Assembly (NCBI GenBank): GCA_024682375.1
Contig: JAIKZI010000013.1
Span: 25,910 to 89,909, forward strand
Source of the DNA: Lachnospiraceae bacterium
Lineage (GTDB): Bacteria > Bacillota > Clostridia > Lachnospirales > Lachnospiraceae
DNA: 64,000 nt
Direction of reading: 5' to 3'
The position numbers were made by a program, and so were the translations under genes. The notes beneath the pieces are model-generated. The model was not told where the DNA came from, made no database searches, and worked only from the letters and a program-made list of their open reading frames with translations. Of the stretch, positions 1 to 9,172 are shown piece by piece. Position 1 is the first letter of the stretch; every line of letters begins with the position of its first letter.

Positions 1-656
1 TCCACATCGGATTGAACCTTTAATATTTCAAGCGAATTATCATGAAGCGACTTATCATTTATTGTCCACTTCACATTAAGTCCTGTCTTCTTTACTTCAT
101 CCAAGAAGCCTTTCTTTGCATTGTCTGCTGCCTCAGTCCCTATCTTCCCAAGGATAAGTCCACACTTTTTTCCAGACAAATCTTTACCATAATCCGCTTC
201 AATCTCAAGCGCTATCTTCTTTCCCATCTGATAACAATCAGCTTCCACTACAGGGATATTCATATCGCTATTCTTCACATCGGAATGTGTTAAAACTATA
301 GGTATCTTTGTCCTTGCGCGTCTCAACACTTCATTTATGGAAGAATTACTGGTCGGCTCAGTAATGATTGCTTCACTACCGCTATTTATCGCATTTTCAA
401 TCAAACTCTCCATATCATTTTCATCATTGATAGAGTTTACACTTACTATATCAAGCGAGACATCATCATCTTTTGCAGCCTTCTTTAGACCGTATATAAA
501 TCCTCTCCAGGCCTCATCATCCTGATTTTCTATAATAACTGTGACCTTCTTCTTTATATTGGAAGTCCTGTCTGTTACGAGCATTACGGAAAAAATAAAT
601 ATCATAAACAAGAGAATGAGTTCTACAATTACGAATATCAACTTATTGTCTTTCAT
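1..656 (-). CDS. Membrane-anchored sugar-binding protein (Peripla_BP_4 type), C-terminus cut by window edge
   Basis: The reverse strand reads continuously from an ATG at 656 to the window edge without a stop (about 218 residues visible). It starts MKDNKLIFVIVELILLF, a hydrophobic signal or anchor without a lipobox. The mature part resembles the N-terminal lobe of LacI/RbsB-type sugar-binding proteins: a first beta strand KKVTVIIENQDD, a region SGSEAIITEPT matching the family's conserved strand-turn, and RTKIPIVLTHSDV. The start overlaps the 3' end of the histidine kinase gene by 14 bp, so the two are translationally coupled and belong to one regulator-kinase-binding protein operon. By inference it presents a sugar to the kinase's extracellular Cache domain or to the neighbouring importer. 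The ligand cannot be read from the sequence. Confidence 0.8.
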   Translation of the reverse strand, partial: MKDNKLIFVIVELILLFMIFIFSVMLVTDRTSNIKKKVTVIIENQDDEAWRGFIYGLKKAAKDDDVSLDIVSVNSINDENDMESLIENAINSGSEAIITEPTSNSSINEVLRRARTKIPIVLTHSDVKNSDMNIPVVEADCYQMGKKIALEIEADYGKDLSGKKCGLILGKIGTEAADNAKKGFLDEVKKTGLNVKWTINDKSLHDNSLEILKVQSDV

Positions 657-2448
657 AACTATCCCCCTTCTCTAAATACTTCCTGTTTTCTTCCGTAAAT
701 AAAATGCTTGGAATATGGATAGTTACCTTTGTACCATAATCGAGTTCACTCTTTATAGATAGTCCATACTCTTCTCCGAATAGAAGTTTAAGTCTATTAT
801 GTACATTTAAAATACCTACACCTGATCCATGTTTTGGAACATGATTCTCATTTTTTAAAACTTCCTCCACCTCAGATTCCGGCATACCATATCCATTGTC
901 TTCTATCTCTATATAAATATCCCCCTCTTTCTCATAGGCTCTAAGTGTTATAATTCCATCCTCTTCCTCTGCATTTACACCATAGTAAATCGCATTCTCA
1001 AGGATAGGCTGCATCACTAGTTTTACGATACATTTATCTAAAACCTTCTCATCTATCTCATACACCATTTCAAAGGCATCTTGATACCTCACCTTTTGGA
1101 TATTCATATAGCTTTTTGCATGCTGTATCTCATCCTTTATAGAAATGATTGTCTTACCCTTAGATAGACTAATTCTAAATAATCTTGCCAAACACTGAAT
1201 CATAAAGACGGCTTCATCATTTTTTCCACCTTCTATCATCCATGTAATAGAATCCAAGGTGTTATATAAAAAATGCGGATTAATCTGACTCTGCAAAGCT
1301 TCTAATTCACTCTTTCGTCTCTCGTCCTGTTCTCTCTTTATATCCTTTATAAGAAGCTCTATCTTCTCATAATTCTTTTCAATAGATTTTCCAAGATGTT
1401 TTATCTCATCAGAACCGCCTATATAGATTTTGGAATCTCTTCCATGTTCATACGCCTTTACCGATTCATCCAGTTTTAGGATAGGACTTGAGATTCTCCT
1501 ACTTACTATCCTATTAATAAGAAGTACAGTAAACGCTGTAAGAGAAAGAATCATAAGGATAAAAAGCTTTATATTCATCATTCCATCTTTAAAACTTCTA
1601 TTCGGTATAACGCCTACCATCTTCCAACCGGTATAACTTACTGTGTATATAACCAGATCTCTATTTTCACCTTTGAATTTTTCTTTATATACACCTGTAG
1701 ATAGAGAGGAAATCGCCTTATTATTTTCATCCGAAAAACCTTCTTCAATCTGAATCTGCTTCGGATGCGAGATAAAACTACCCTTACTGTCACATAGATA
1801 TATATATGGTCCATTCTTAGATTTATTTACACTCTTTACCATAGAATCGATAAAAGAATAATCAATATCAATTAAAAGTACACCGATTTCCGGCTCACCA
1901 CCTCTTGTGATTTCAACCGCTCTCGAAAGTGATATTACCCATTTAAAATGATTAGTTGAATCATCGAATAGATTCTGTATATGCGGAGTAGAAAAATGCA
2001 AATTCTCTGTTTCTCTCAAGGCTTCCTTGTACCAATTTTGGGACTCCACATCTATATTTATTTTTTCCTTGGAATTCGGAGACGCCATAATAAGCTGTCC
2101 TTTTGAATCATAGAGTGCACAGCTTACAATCTTGCTACTATTAGCCTCGTATAGAAGATTCATATCGTTTTCGATATTCTCTTTATCTAAGTCCTTATCC
2201 TTAATGACATCATAATAAATAGAATCCGACACTTCTCGCATACTATATAGATAGTCTTCTAAATTTACCCCTGTCTGCTTTACCAAACTATTTGTGCTTT
2301 CGATATAAGACTGCTTCCCTATCACATAGAATCTGTTATATAAAATCAGTCCTACTATAACCAGCATCGTCATAGATACTATAGTAGAGGCAAACATTAT
2401 AAGAGACTGTATACTAGTCGGATATAACTTCTTGTACTTTTCAAACAT
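643..2448 (-). CDS. Sensor histidine kinase, YesM/LytS family
   Basis: This 601-residue protein has a transmembrane segment (about 15-38), a large extracellular Cache-like sensor (about 40-285), a second membrane segment (about 293-314), a HAMP linker (about 315-370) and a His_kinase module. The phosphoacceptor is His392 in the INPHFLYNTL motif. The HATPase domain follows with the N box (PILENAIYYG), G1 (DNGYGMPE) and G2 (GSGVGILNV). Family knowledge: these kinases sense carbohydrates and pair with YesN-type AraC response regulators. The gene overlaps the preceding regulator by 8 bp and the following sugar-binding protein by 14 bp, so all three are one transcriptional and probably functional unit. 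The likely output is control of the adjacent mgl importer. Confidence 0.93.
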   Translation of the reverse strand: MFEKYKKLYPTSIQSLIMFASTIVSMTMLVIVGLILYNRFYVIGKQSYIESTNSLVKQTGVNLEDYLYSMREVSDSIYYDVIKDKDLDKENIENDMNLLYEANSSKIVSCALYDSKGQLIMASPNSKEKINIDVESQNWYKEALRETENLHFSTPHIQNLFDDSTNHFKWVISLSRAVEITRGGEPEIGVLLIDIDYSFIDSMVKSVNKSKNGPYIYLCDSKGSFISHPKQIQIEEGFSDENNKAISSLSTGVYKEKFKGENRDLVIYTVSYTGWKMVGVIPNRSFKDGMMNIKLFILMILSLTAFTVLLINRIVSRRISSPILKLDESVKAYEHGRDSKIYIGGSDEIKHLGKSIEKNYEKIELLIKDIKREQDERRKSELEALQSQINPHFLYNTLDSITWMIEGGKNDEAVFMIQCLARLFRISLSKGKTIISIKDEIQHAKSYMNIQKVRYQDAFEMVYEIDEKVLDKCIVKLVMQPILENAIYYGVNAEEEDGIITLRAYEKEGDIYIEIEDNGYGMPESEVEEVLKNENHVPKHGSGVGILNVHNRLKLLFGEEYGLSIKSELDYGTKVTIHIPSILFTEENRKYLEKGDSYERQ

Positions 2449-4069
2449 TAGTTAATCTATCCCCAAAAGTCTTACTCTGCTTATATTTAGAAGGTGACAT
2501 TCCATATTTTTTCTTAAATACATAACTGAAATAATTCGGATCGGAATAACCCACCATATTCGCAATTACATATGTCTTCTCCTGTTTCTCCATAAGAAGT
2601 ACAAGAGCCCTATCCAGTCTATAATCCGTAAGATAACTTACGAAACTTTTTCCCGTCTCCTTCTTAAAGACACTGGAAAAATATGAACTTGAAACTCCCA
2701 TCTCGCCACTTACTTCGTCGAGCGAAAGTTCCTCTTCATTGAAATGTGCCTTTAAATAATCTATAGACTTAGACACAAAAGATCTCGTCGTATTGGACCT
2801 GGATTCCAAAACCGCCTTATGCATAGACACAGAAAAATCTGAAAGCCACTCTCTAAAATTCATAAGTTCCATCTGTGGTAACTCATTATATAAATCGAGC
2901 TTACTATCAGATAGACTTGATGTTTCTATATGATTATTGGCTGCAAATCTATAGATATTACTTACAAGCTCCATGATTGCAATCTTATAATTCTTTATAT
3001 CCTTTATCTTTGAAAGCGTATTATCCACATAATTATCAGAGGATTTTCTGATATCCTCTTCATCACTCATAAGAATCTTCTTAAAAAGATTATTCAGTGT
3101 GCTTTCATCGCTGACCTTTATCGGATTATTTGACTCCTCTATAGGCACAACCTCTGAGATATTTATTGCTCTGCCCGTTCCATAGATAACTCTATAAGAA
3201 ACCGCCTCTCTGGCACCGTTATAACTTTCATTCATCTTCATAAGATCAGAGCACACTTTTCCAACACCGCAGGTTACAACTGCATCCATCTGGTGTGAAA
3301 TCATACGGCACATTCTATTCATGTCATCTGTAAACTCAGAGATTTCCTTTTCCGCCCCACACTCAATAAGCATGACGACATCTCCCAGATAGGAAAAAAT
3401 CTTTGCCTTCCATTTGCTCTTCATCTTTTCCTTCAAATAATTTTCAATATAAATATTTAAAAGAACAGGTGTCATTCCCTCAGGAAGATGATGCTTAGAT
3501 GCATGTACCATCGCACAAGAAAAGTAAGGACCCTCCATAGAAATCCTATAGTCATCCATAAATTTCTGTAAATAATCGCTCTTAATAGACCCTTCTATAA
3601 GAGTCGTATAAAAATTCATCTGCAAAAGAGGCAGACTATCCATATAATATTTTTCTAACTTCTCGAGATTGTTTCTATCGACCGTCTCCTGGTCCAGATT
3701 ATTTTTGATACGGGAAAAAACACCCGTCAGTTCTTCTTTATCTATTGGCTTTAGGACATACTCCTCCACCTCTAGATGTATTGCTTCTTTTGCATATTCG
3801 AACTCATCAAAACCTGTAAATAATAGAATTTTTACATTTGGAAATTCATCTTTAAGATGTCTAGATAATTCAAGGCCATCCATATATGGCATCTTTATAT
3901 CGGTCATCACTACATCGGGCTGTTCTTCTTCCGCCATCTCCAATGCAGCTGTACCATTTTGTGCATAGCCAATTACTTCAAACCCCAGATCTTCCCAATT
4001 AATCTTCTTCAAGATTACATTAATAACATTTTCTTCGTCATCAACTAGTAAAACCTTATATTTGTCCAT
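2441..4069 (-). CDS. AraC-type response regulator, YesN family
   Basis: A 542-residue response regulator with an N-terminal receiver domain (VLLVDDEE acidic pocket; phosphoacceptor Asp57 in VVMTDIKMP), a long middle region of about 250 residues and a C-terminal AraC double helix-turn-helix (about the last 100 residues, ending in the typical GYSDPNYFSYVFKKKYGMSPSKY). The reading frame is open up to 4165, but I place the start at 4069: MDKYKVLL follows a GGGG ribosome site, and a start at 4165 would put the first codons inside the mglC terminator. It is the first gene of a regulator-kinase-binding protein operon. Such regulators activate sugar uptake operons, here presumably mglBAC just upstream. 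Confidence 0.92.
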   Translation of the reverse strand: MDKYKVLLVDDEENVINVILKKINWEDLGFEVIGYAQNGTAALEMAEEEQPDVVMTDIKMPYMDGLELSRHLKDEFPNVKILLFTGFDEFEYAKEAIHLEVEEYVLKPIDKEELTGVFSRIKNNLDQETVDRNNLEKLEKYYMDSLPLLQMNFYTTLIEGSIKSDYLQKFMDDYRISMEGPYFSCAMVHASKHHLPEGMTPVLLNIYIENYLKEKMKSKWKAKIFSYLGDVVMLIECGAEKEISEFTDDMNRMCRMISHQMDAVVTCGVGKVCSDLMKMNESYNGAREAVSYRVIYGTGRAINISEVVPIEESNNPIKVSDESTLNNLFKKILMSDEEDIRKSSDNYVDNTLSKIKDIKNYKIAIMELVSNIYRFAANNHIETSSLSDSKLDLYNELPQMELMNFREWLSDFSVSMHKAVLESRSNTTRSFVSKSIDYLKAHFNEEELSLDEVSGEMGVSSSYFSSVFKKETGKSFVSYLTDYRLDRALVLLMEKQEKTYVIANMVGYSDPNYFSYVFKKKYGMSPSKYKQSKTFGDRLTNV

Positions 4070-4130
4070 TTCATTCCCCTTTATAACACCTATTACGTGT
4101 CTTATAAATTGTACCAAATATACAGACAGA

Positions 4131-4162
4131 AAAAAAGGCCGGTATAGGGGAAACCAGCCTTT
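4131..4162 (-). terminator. Intrinsic terminator of the mglBAC operon
   Basis: On the minus strand a 9-bp stem (AAAGGCTGG with CCGGCCTTT, one G-U pair) closes an 11-nt loop and is followed directly by a U-rich run. It lies 48 bp after the mglC stop and separates the importer genes from the response regulator gene. Confidence 0.9.
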
Positions 4163-4209
4163 CATTCCATTTTTTCTATACGTTGAAATAAGTCTATAAG
4201 AAGGATAAT

Positions 4210-5901
4210 TTACTTCTTCTGAACATACTTTAAGCAGTCAAGAGTAACGGCTGCAATAATGATAATTCCTTCGAATACGAACTGAAGGTTTGTATCAATT
4301 CCGAGGATAGTAAGTGAATATGTAAGTGCGGTGAAAATCATAACACCAGTAACTACACCTGAAATCTTTCCAATACCACCTGTGAAAGATACTCCACCTA
4401 CTACGCAGGCTGCAATAGCATCCATATCCCAGCCCTGTCCATAAGCTGCAGATCCTGAACCTACCATTCTCGCACACTCAAGCCATGAACCAAATCCATA
4501 AAGGATACCAGCTAGAATAAAAGCACCTAAAGTTACCCAGAATACTGAGATACCTGATACAGCTGCTGCCTCAGGATTTCCACCTACAGCATATAAGTTT
4601 TTTCCAAATGTGGTTTTGTTCCAGATAAACCAAACAATTGCAATAGCAGCTAATGCCCAAAGAATAATTGTTGGGAATCTTCCAATCTTTGGAATAATCA
4701 TATTTGGAATCTGTGGATCAATAGCACCAAATGAAACACCCTTTGTAGCGTATGTAACCAAACCAAAGATCATAAGCATGTTTGCCATGGTTGACACAAA
4801 TGGATGCATCTTAAATTTCGCTGTAAAGAATCCGGCAATAGCTGTAAAGAATGTACACAGGATGATATTTACAATCAACGCAAGTAGAATTCTTTCCTCC
4901 AGATACATATTTGAAAAATCAAATATATGTCCAAAGATTGCACCTGTATTAGGTCCGGAGTGCATGATTACAGTAGATGCAACCATTCCCATTCCCACCA
5001 TTCTTCCGATAGAAAGGTCTGTACCCGTAAGGAGGATAAGTCCGCCTACACCCAAGGCTAAGAACATTCTAGGAGAAGCCTGCTGAAGGATATTTAGAAT
5101 GTTGTTTGTTGTAAGAAGAGGCGTTCCTTTTACAACAGGTGTTATGATACATAGGAAGATGAAGATCAGAAGAATTACAATATAAAGTCCATTCCTTAAG
5201 AAGAACTGCTTTTTATTGAAGGTGTACTTCTGCATTTCTCTCTTCTGCACCTGACGCTGGGCAAAAGTAAATTTAGAGTTTCGAAGCAAATCGATAAGGT
5301 GATACTTATATGCAAAAGCTTCATGCTTATGATCCTTTGCCATCTGAAGATTATGTTCATATGTAAGCTTTGCATCATACAGCTTATTCTTATAAACATA
5401 GTTTTCATCTTTAATTTCATGCTTCTTTTCAGGAGCATTACTCTTTCTTATATTTTCTAATTCTTTTTCATGATTAGTCTTTAACTGTAGAATAGCCTTC
5501 TCATATTCACGTTTGGCAAGAGCCTTCTCAAGAGCAGCACTCTCAGAAACCTTTTCATAAAACTCTTTATCATAATGCTGATTAATATAAGTCTCAGCCT
5601 TTACAATAAGCTTATCTATTTCAGCTTTATTAGACTCTTCTACCTTCTTTGCCTTTTCGAGTTCCCTCTTTGCTTCTTCTATAAGAGGAACTTTTTCCTC
5701 CTTAGTTCTAGTCTTATCTGACTTTAGGATAGCAATTCTATTTTGATATTTTTGAACTTTATCTGTTCCGTCTTTTCTAAGTTCATTTATCTCCCCCTGA
5801 ACTTTTCCGACGAAATCATCGATAGGTTTTCTTAGAGCATCTTCTTTCTCCGGTGTCAAAATCTTTGATTCATCGATGCCACCATTATTTGTATTTGACA
5901 T
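4210..5901 (-). CDS. mglC: Galactose/methylgalactoside-type ABC transporter permease with long N-terminal coiled coil
   Basis: The C-terminal part (about 238-563) is a BPD_transp_2/RbsC-type permease: repeated hydrophobic segments, the motif VGGVSFTGGIGKISGVV and NPEAAAVSGI typical of MglC/RbsC. Family members are about 320-350 residues; this one has 563, because about 235 highly charged Lys/Glu-rich residues, probably coiled coil, precede the first membrane helix. With the usual topology that extension is cytoplasmic. The gene is 14 bp downstream of mglA. The permease assignment is solid; the role of the extension is unknown (perhaps contact with the ATPase or another cytosolic partner). The ATG at 5901 has a good GGAGG site, so the extension is not a start-site error. 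Confidence 0.92.
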   Translation of the reverse strand: MSNTNNGGIDESKILTPEKEDALRKPIDDFVGKVQGEINELRKDGTDKVQKYQNRIAILKSDKTRTKEEKVPLIEEAKRELEKAKKVEESNKAEIDKLIVKAETYINQHYDKEFYEKVSESAALEKALAKREYEKAILQLKTNHEKELENIRKSNAPEKKHEIKDENYVYKNKLYDAKLTYEHNLQMAKDHKHEAFAYKYHLIDLLRNSKFTFAQRQVQKREMQKYTFNKKQFFLRNGLYIVILLIFIFLCIITPVVKGTPLLTTNNILNILQQASPRMFLALGVGGLILLTGTDLSIGRMVGMGMVASTVIMHSGPNTGAIFGHIFDFSNMYLEERILLALIVNIILCTFFTAIAGFFTAKFKMHPFVSTMANMLMIFGLVTYATKGVSFGAIDPQIPNMIIPKIGRFPTIILWALAAIAIVWFIWNKTTFGKNLYAVGGNPEAAAVSGISVFWVTLGAFILAGILYGFGSWLECARMVGSGSAAYGQGWDMDAIAACVVGGVSFTGGIGKISGVVTGVMIFTALTYSLTILGIDTNLQFVFEGIIIIAAVTLDCLKYVQKK

Positions 5902-5915
5902 ATTCTTCTCCTCCC

Positions 5916-7421
5916 TTACAGATACTTCGCACTGAGTCTAAGTAGTTCTTCCTGGTTAGTCTCTTTTGTATTTACTATCCCCGATAGACGACCATTTGAA
6001 ACTACACCAATACGATTTGTAATACCCAGGATTTCCGGCATTTCAGAAGAACATACGATAATCGTTTTTCCCTGCTTAGCCATCTTTATTATCAATTCAT
6101 AGATTTCATACTTAGCACCTACATCAATTCCTCTTGTAGGCTCATCCATAAGAAATACATTCGGATTTCTCTCTAACCACTTACCGAAAATAACCTTCTG
6201 CTGGTTACCGCCCGAAAGACTTGTTATCGGATCCTTCGGTCCCATAGCCTTTGTATGCATAATCTTTAGCTCTGACTCTGTAGCCCTTACCATCTTGTCA
6301 TCAGAAAGAGCAATACCCGTCTTATAGTGGCTCATATTCGCAATCGCTGTATTAAAGGTAAGATCAGCCTTCAAAAACAGTCCGTTTGCTTTTCTCTCCT
6401 CCGTAATCATGGCAAAGCCATAATCCATAGCCTCTTTTGCGCTATTGAAGTTCATAAGTTTACCACGATAGTAAACACGGCCTGATGCTCTGGTACGAAC
6501 TCCAAAGATAGTCTCCATAAGTTCCGTTCTTCCTGCTCCAACCAGTCCATACAATCCAAAGATTTCTCCCTCTCTAACATCAAAAGAAATATCCTGAATA
6601 TATGGTTTAAACTTGGTAGAAAGATTTTTTACGGAAAAAATAACATCCCCCGGTTTGTTGTCTACCTCCGGGAATCTATGATCCAATGAACGACCAACCA
6701 TCGCTGATATAAGTTCATTCATATCGGTATCTTTAACATTCTTAGACATAACCATGCTTCCATCTCGAAGCACTGATATCTCATCACAAATCTGGAATAT
6801 CTCATCCATCTTATGAGAAATAAAGATAATTGAAATTCCCTGCTCTTTTAATTTCCTTAGCATGGAAAAAAGTTTCTTTACTTCCGGCTCAGTTAGTGAT
6901 GATGTAGGTTCGTCTAGAACGATTATTTTCGAATTATAAGAAATAGCTTTTGCGATTTCACACATCTGTCTTGCTGATACAGACATGTTTCTCATAGGCT
7001 GAGTGAGGTTAACTGTCATATCTAGATTTCTAAATAACAGTGCAGCCTCTCTTTTCATTCTGGCCTCGTCTACAACCCCCATCGAAGTCAATGGATATCT
7101 GCCTAAAAACAAATTATCTACAACACTTCTCTCTAAACACTGATTCAATTCCTGATGAACCATAGCGATACCATTCTCCAGGGCATCCTTAGGTCCAGAG
7201 AAACTAACTTCCTTACCGTCCAGGAAGATATGTCCTTCATCTTTTTGATATGTACCAAAGAGGCACTTCATCATTGTCGATTTTCCGGCTCCATTTTCTC
7301 CCATCAGTCCCATTACAGTTCCGCGCTTCACATTTAAATCAATATGATCTAGAACTCTATTACGACCGAAAGACTTTGACATGCCTTTTATCGATAAGAT
7401 GATGTCTTTCTCGTCTGACAT
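5916..7421 (-). CDS. mglA: Sugar ABC transporter ATP-binding protein (two ABC domains)
   Basis: This 501-residue protein has the duplicated ABC layout of monosaccharide importers. Domain 1 has Walker A GENGAGKST, a degenerate signature VSARQM and Walker B ILDEPTSSLT. Domain 2 has the atypical Walker A GLVGAGRTE seen across MglA/RbsA proteins, signature LSGGNQQK and Walker B MDEPTRGIDVGAKYE. It powers uptake of a hexose through MglC with MglB delivering the sugar. It lies between mglB (87 bp upstream) and mglC (14 bp downstream) on one transcript. Confidence 0.95.
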   Translation of the reverse strand: MSDEKDIILSIKGMSKSFGRNRVLDHIDLNVKRGTVMGLMGENGAGKSTMMKCLFGTYQKDEGHIFLDGKEVSFSGPKDALENGIAMVHQELNQCLERSVVDNLFLGRYPLTSMGVVDEARMKREAALLFRNLDMTVNLTQPMRNMSVSARQMCEIAKAISYNSKIIVLDEPTSSLTEPEVKKLFSMLRKLKEQGISIIFISHKMDEIFQICDEISVLRDGSMVMSKNVKDTDMNELISAMVGRSLDHRFPEVDNKPGDVIFSVKNLSTKFKPYIQDISFDVREGEIFGLYGLVGAGRTELMETIFGVRTRASGRVYYRGKLMNFNSAKEAMDYGFAMITEERKANGLFLKADLTFNTAIANMSHYKTGIALSDDKMVRATESELKIMHTKAMGPKDPITSLSGGNQQKVIFGKWLERNPNVFLMDEPTRGIDVGAKYEIYELIIKMAKQGKTIIVCSSEMPEILGITNRIGVVSNGRLSGIVNTKETNQEELLRLSAKYL

Positions 7422-7508
7422 TCTTCTCTCCCCTCTTAGAATTAAAAAGGAGGGGCTAAAAAGGTTTTATCTCACCTTCCTAACCTCTCCAAAAGTTACA
7501 GTTACATA

Positions 7509-8792
7509 TTACTGATTAAGAATTGAAGTATAAGAAGCTGCGTTATCTGTCTTAACCATGTTGATAGCGAATGCATCATACTGGCTTGGGTTACCAAGTT
7601 TGTTTGTAATATTAGACTCTGTCTGTCCATCACCACCGATGTATTCAACCTTTAAGTTAAGTAGATCATCGTAGTTCTGAAGGAGTGGCTGATATGTTGA
7701 TCCAAGGAAGTTATCAGCTGAATTGTAAATATTTAGCCATACCTTCTTCTCCTTGTGAGCACTCTTATCAAGTTTGTTTGAAACTGGCTTGTATGGTACT
7801 GTTGAATCAAGGTAATCCTTGTAGTTATCAGCAGTTACAGCAGCATTCAATGCATAATATGATCTATTCTTGTCATCATATCTGTAAACTTCATCTGTAA
7901 GTACATTGCCAGCCTCATCAGCTGTACCAATTCCTGTATCGATATCTACCCCATCAAGTGCATTTCTAAGAACACGAAGTGTTAAATATGCCTGTACATC
8001 AGCATGCTGGCTGATAGTTCCGCCATATCCATCTTTGATTGCTTCTACTGCATCGCTGTTAGCATCATATCCAAATGTTGGTACCTTCTCCTTCTTTGAC
8101 CAACCATTGAACATAGCCATTCCCATACCATCGTTGTTTGAAATAACAACATCAATCTGATCACCAAATGATGATGCCCATGTGCTAATAGCATTACCAG
8201 CTGTAGGAGCATCCCATGTAGCACCAGCTGATGTCTTCATCTCCTGTGATGCAAGTTCTCTTACAACATACTTCTTACCATTTACTTCAATTGAACCATC
8301 CTGAACACTCTTTGCAGTTCCATCTGTATTAGTTCCTACAGGATCAGATTTAATATCTTCTCCACTCTTAACAGCTGTTCCTAGAGCTTCACGGACACCT
8401 CTTGTACGAGCAATTGAATCGTTATGTCCTATATCACCAATAGCAAGTACATAACCAATTACTCCGTCACCATTTCTGTCGATTGAATCAATATGAGACT
8501 TGATATAATCAGCAACCATAGTTCCCTGAAGTTCAGCACCCTGTACAGCATCGAAACCTACATAATAAGTTTTGTCGTTGTAATGAAGTGCATTTGAATC
8601 AAGCTCACCTGTAGATGAGTTTGATGGCTGGCGGTTGAACCAAACAACAGGCTTCTTTGAATTCTCAGATCCAGATGCCTTTGCAGACTTCTTAGTTGTA
8701 GTATTAGAACCAGTTGATTTAGTTCCACATGCTACAGAGCTAAGACCCATCATGGCTACCATCGCCATCGCAAGTACCTTCTTACTGTTCAT
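7509..8792 (-). CDS. mglB: Galactose/glucose-binding lipoprotein, apparently circularly permuted
   Basis: A lipoprotein signal ends at Cys22 (SVAC), followed by a Ser/Thr/Lys linker. Compared from memory with E. coli MglB, residues 47-330 match the classical protein from its second region to its C-terminus: PVVWFNRQPS (sugar Asn53), the EF-hand-like Ca loop DRNGDGVIG (105-113), GHNDSIAR (His123, Asp125, Arg129), Trp193, NND (219-221) and Asp243. Residues 350-427, after a linker at about 330-349, then match the classical N-terminus: VWLNIYNSADNF supplies the ligand Asp360 and Phe362, and YDAFAINMV the next conserved strand. All ligand residues are therefore present but the chain order is rotated. 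The residue equivalent to E. coli Asn256 is Gln262. It is the first gene of mglBAC with an AAGGAGGG ribosome site. Assignment as a hexose-binding protein is secure; permutation is strongly supported by motif order. Confidence 0.9.
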   Translation of the reverse strand: MNSKKVLAMAMVAMMGLSSVACGTKSTGSNTTTKKSAKASGSENSKKPVVWFNRQPSNSSTGELDSNALHYNDKTYYVGFDAVQGAELQGTMVADYIKSHIDSIDRNGDGVIGYVLAIGDIGHNDSIARTRGVREALGTAVKSGEDIKSDPVGTNTDGTAKSVQDGSIEVNGKKYVVRELASQEMKTSAGATWDAPTAGNAISTWASSFGDQIDVVISNNDGMGMAMFNGWSKKEKVPTFGYDANSDAVEAIKDGYGGTISQHADVQAYLTLRVLRNALDGVDIDTGIGTADEAGNVLTDEVYRYDDKNRSYYALNAAVTADNYKDYLDSTVPYKPVSNKLDKSAHKEKKVWLNIYNSADNFLGSTYQPLLQNYDDLLNLKVEYIGGDGQTESNITNKLGNPSQYDAFAINMVKTDNAASYTSILNQ

Positions 8793-9172
8793 AAATTCCT
8801 AACCCTCCTTAAAGAATAAAGATTAAGACAACCCCTTTGTTGTCCTTTGACAATTATGAGTATAGAGTTTAGGAATTATTTAGAATATAGAAAATTTTTA
8901 GCTGTTTCTTAAAAATTTTTGGTTTTTTATGTGGGGATTGTTGCTTTTTTAAGAGATTTCTTTAGCTGTTTTGTGAAATATGCACAAAGGTGCAAATTAC
9001 CATTCTCGACTTAACATGGGAATTTCTAGTTTTAATCTAAACGGACAATCATTTTCATAAAATCCATATTTAATCAATTTTAAAAACTTTCTTAAACCGC
9101 TCAACCGCGCGCCATTAACATAAATTAAACATATATTTTATACTTTTACTCGAAGATATATGGAGACAATAA
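8793..9172 (-). promoter_or_regulatory. mgl upstream region: direct repeats, leader hairpin, palindrome
   Basis: This 380-bp gap separates divergent mglB and the XRE gene. Visible elements: an AAGGAGGG ribosome site for mglB; a perfect 6-bp inverted repeat GACAAC-N6-GTTGTC (8827-8844) in the probable leader; a minus-strand TATACT-like -10 near 8861-8866 with no good -35, as expected of an activated promoter; two exact copies of TTTAGCTGTTT at 8897-8907 and 8961-8971 (64 bp apart), candidate sites for the AraC-type response regulator; and a palindrome TGCAC-N4-GTGCA at 8981-8994. On the plus strand, TTAACA (9115-9120), 18 bp, TATACT (9139-9144) may drive the XRE gene. Functions are inferred from position only. 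Confidence 0.5.

Noticed and set aside
42..525. Plus-strand ORFs at 42-293 and 337-525
   Set aside because: They are shadows of the partial sugar-binding protein on the minus strand, which has recognisable family motifs.
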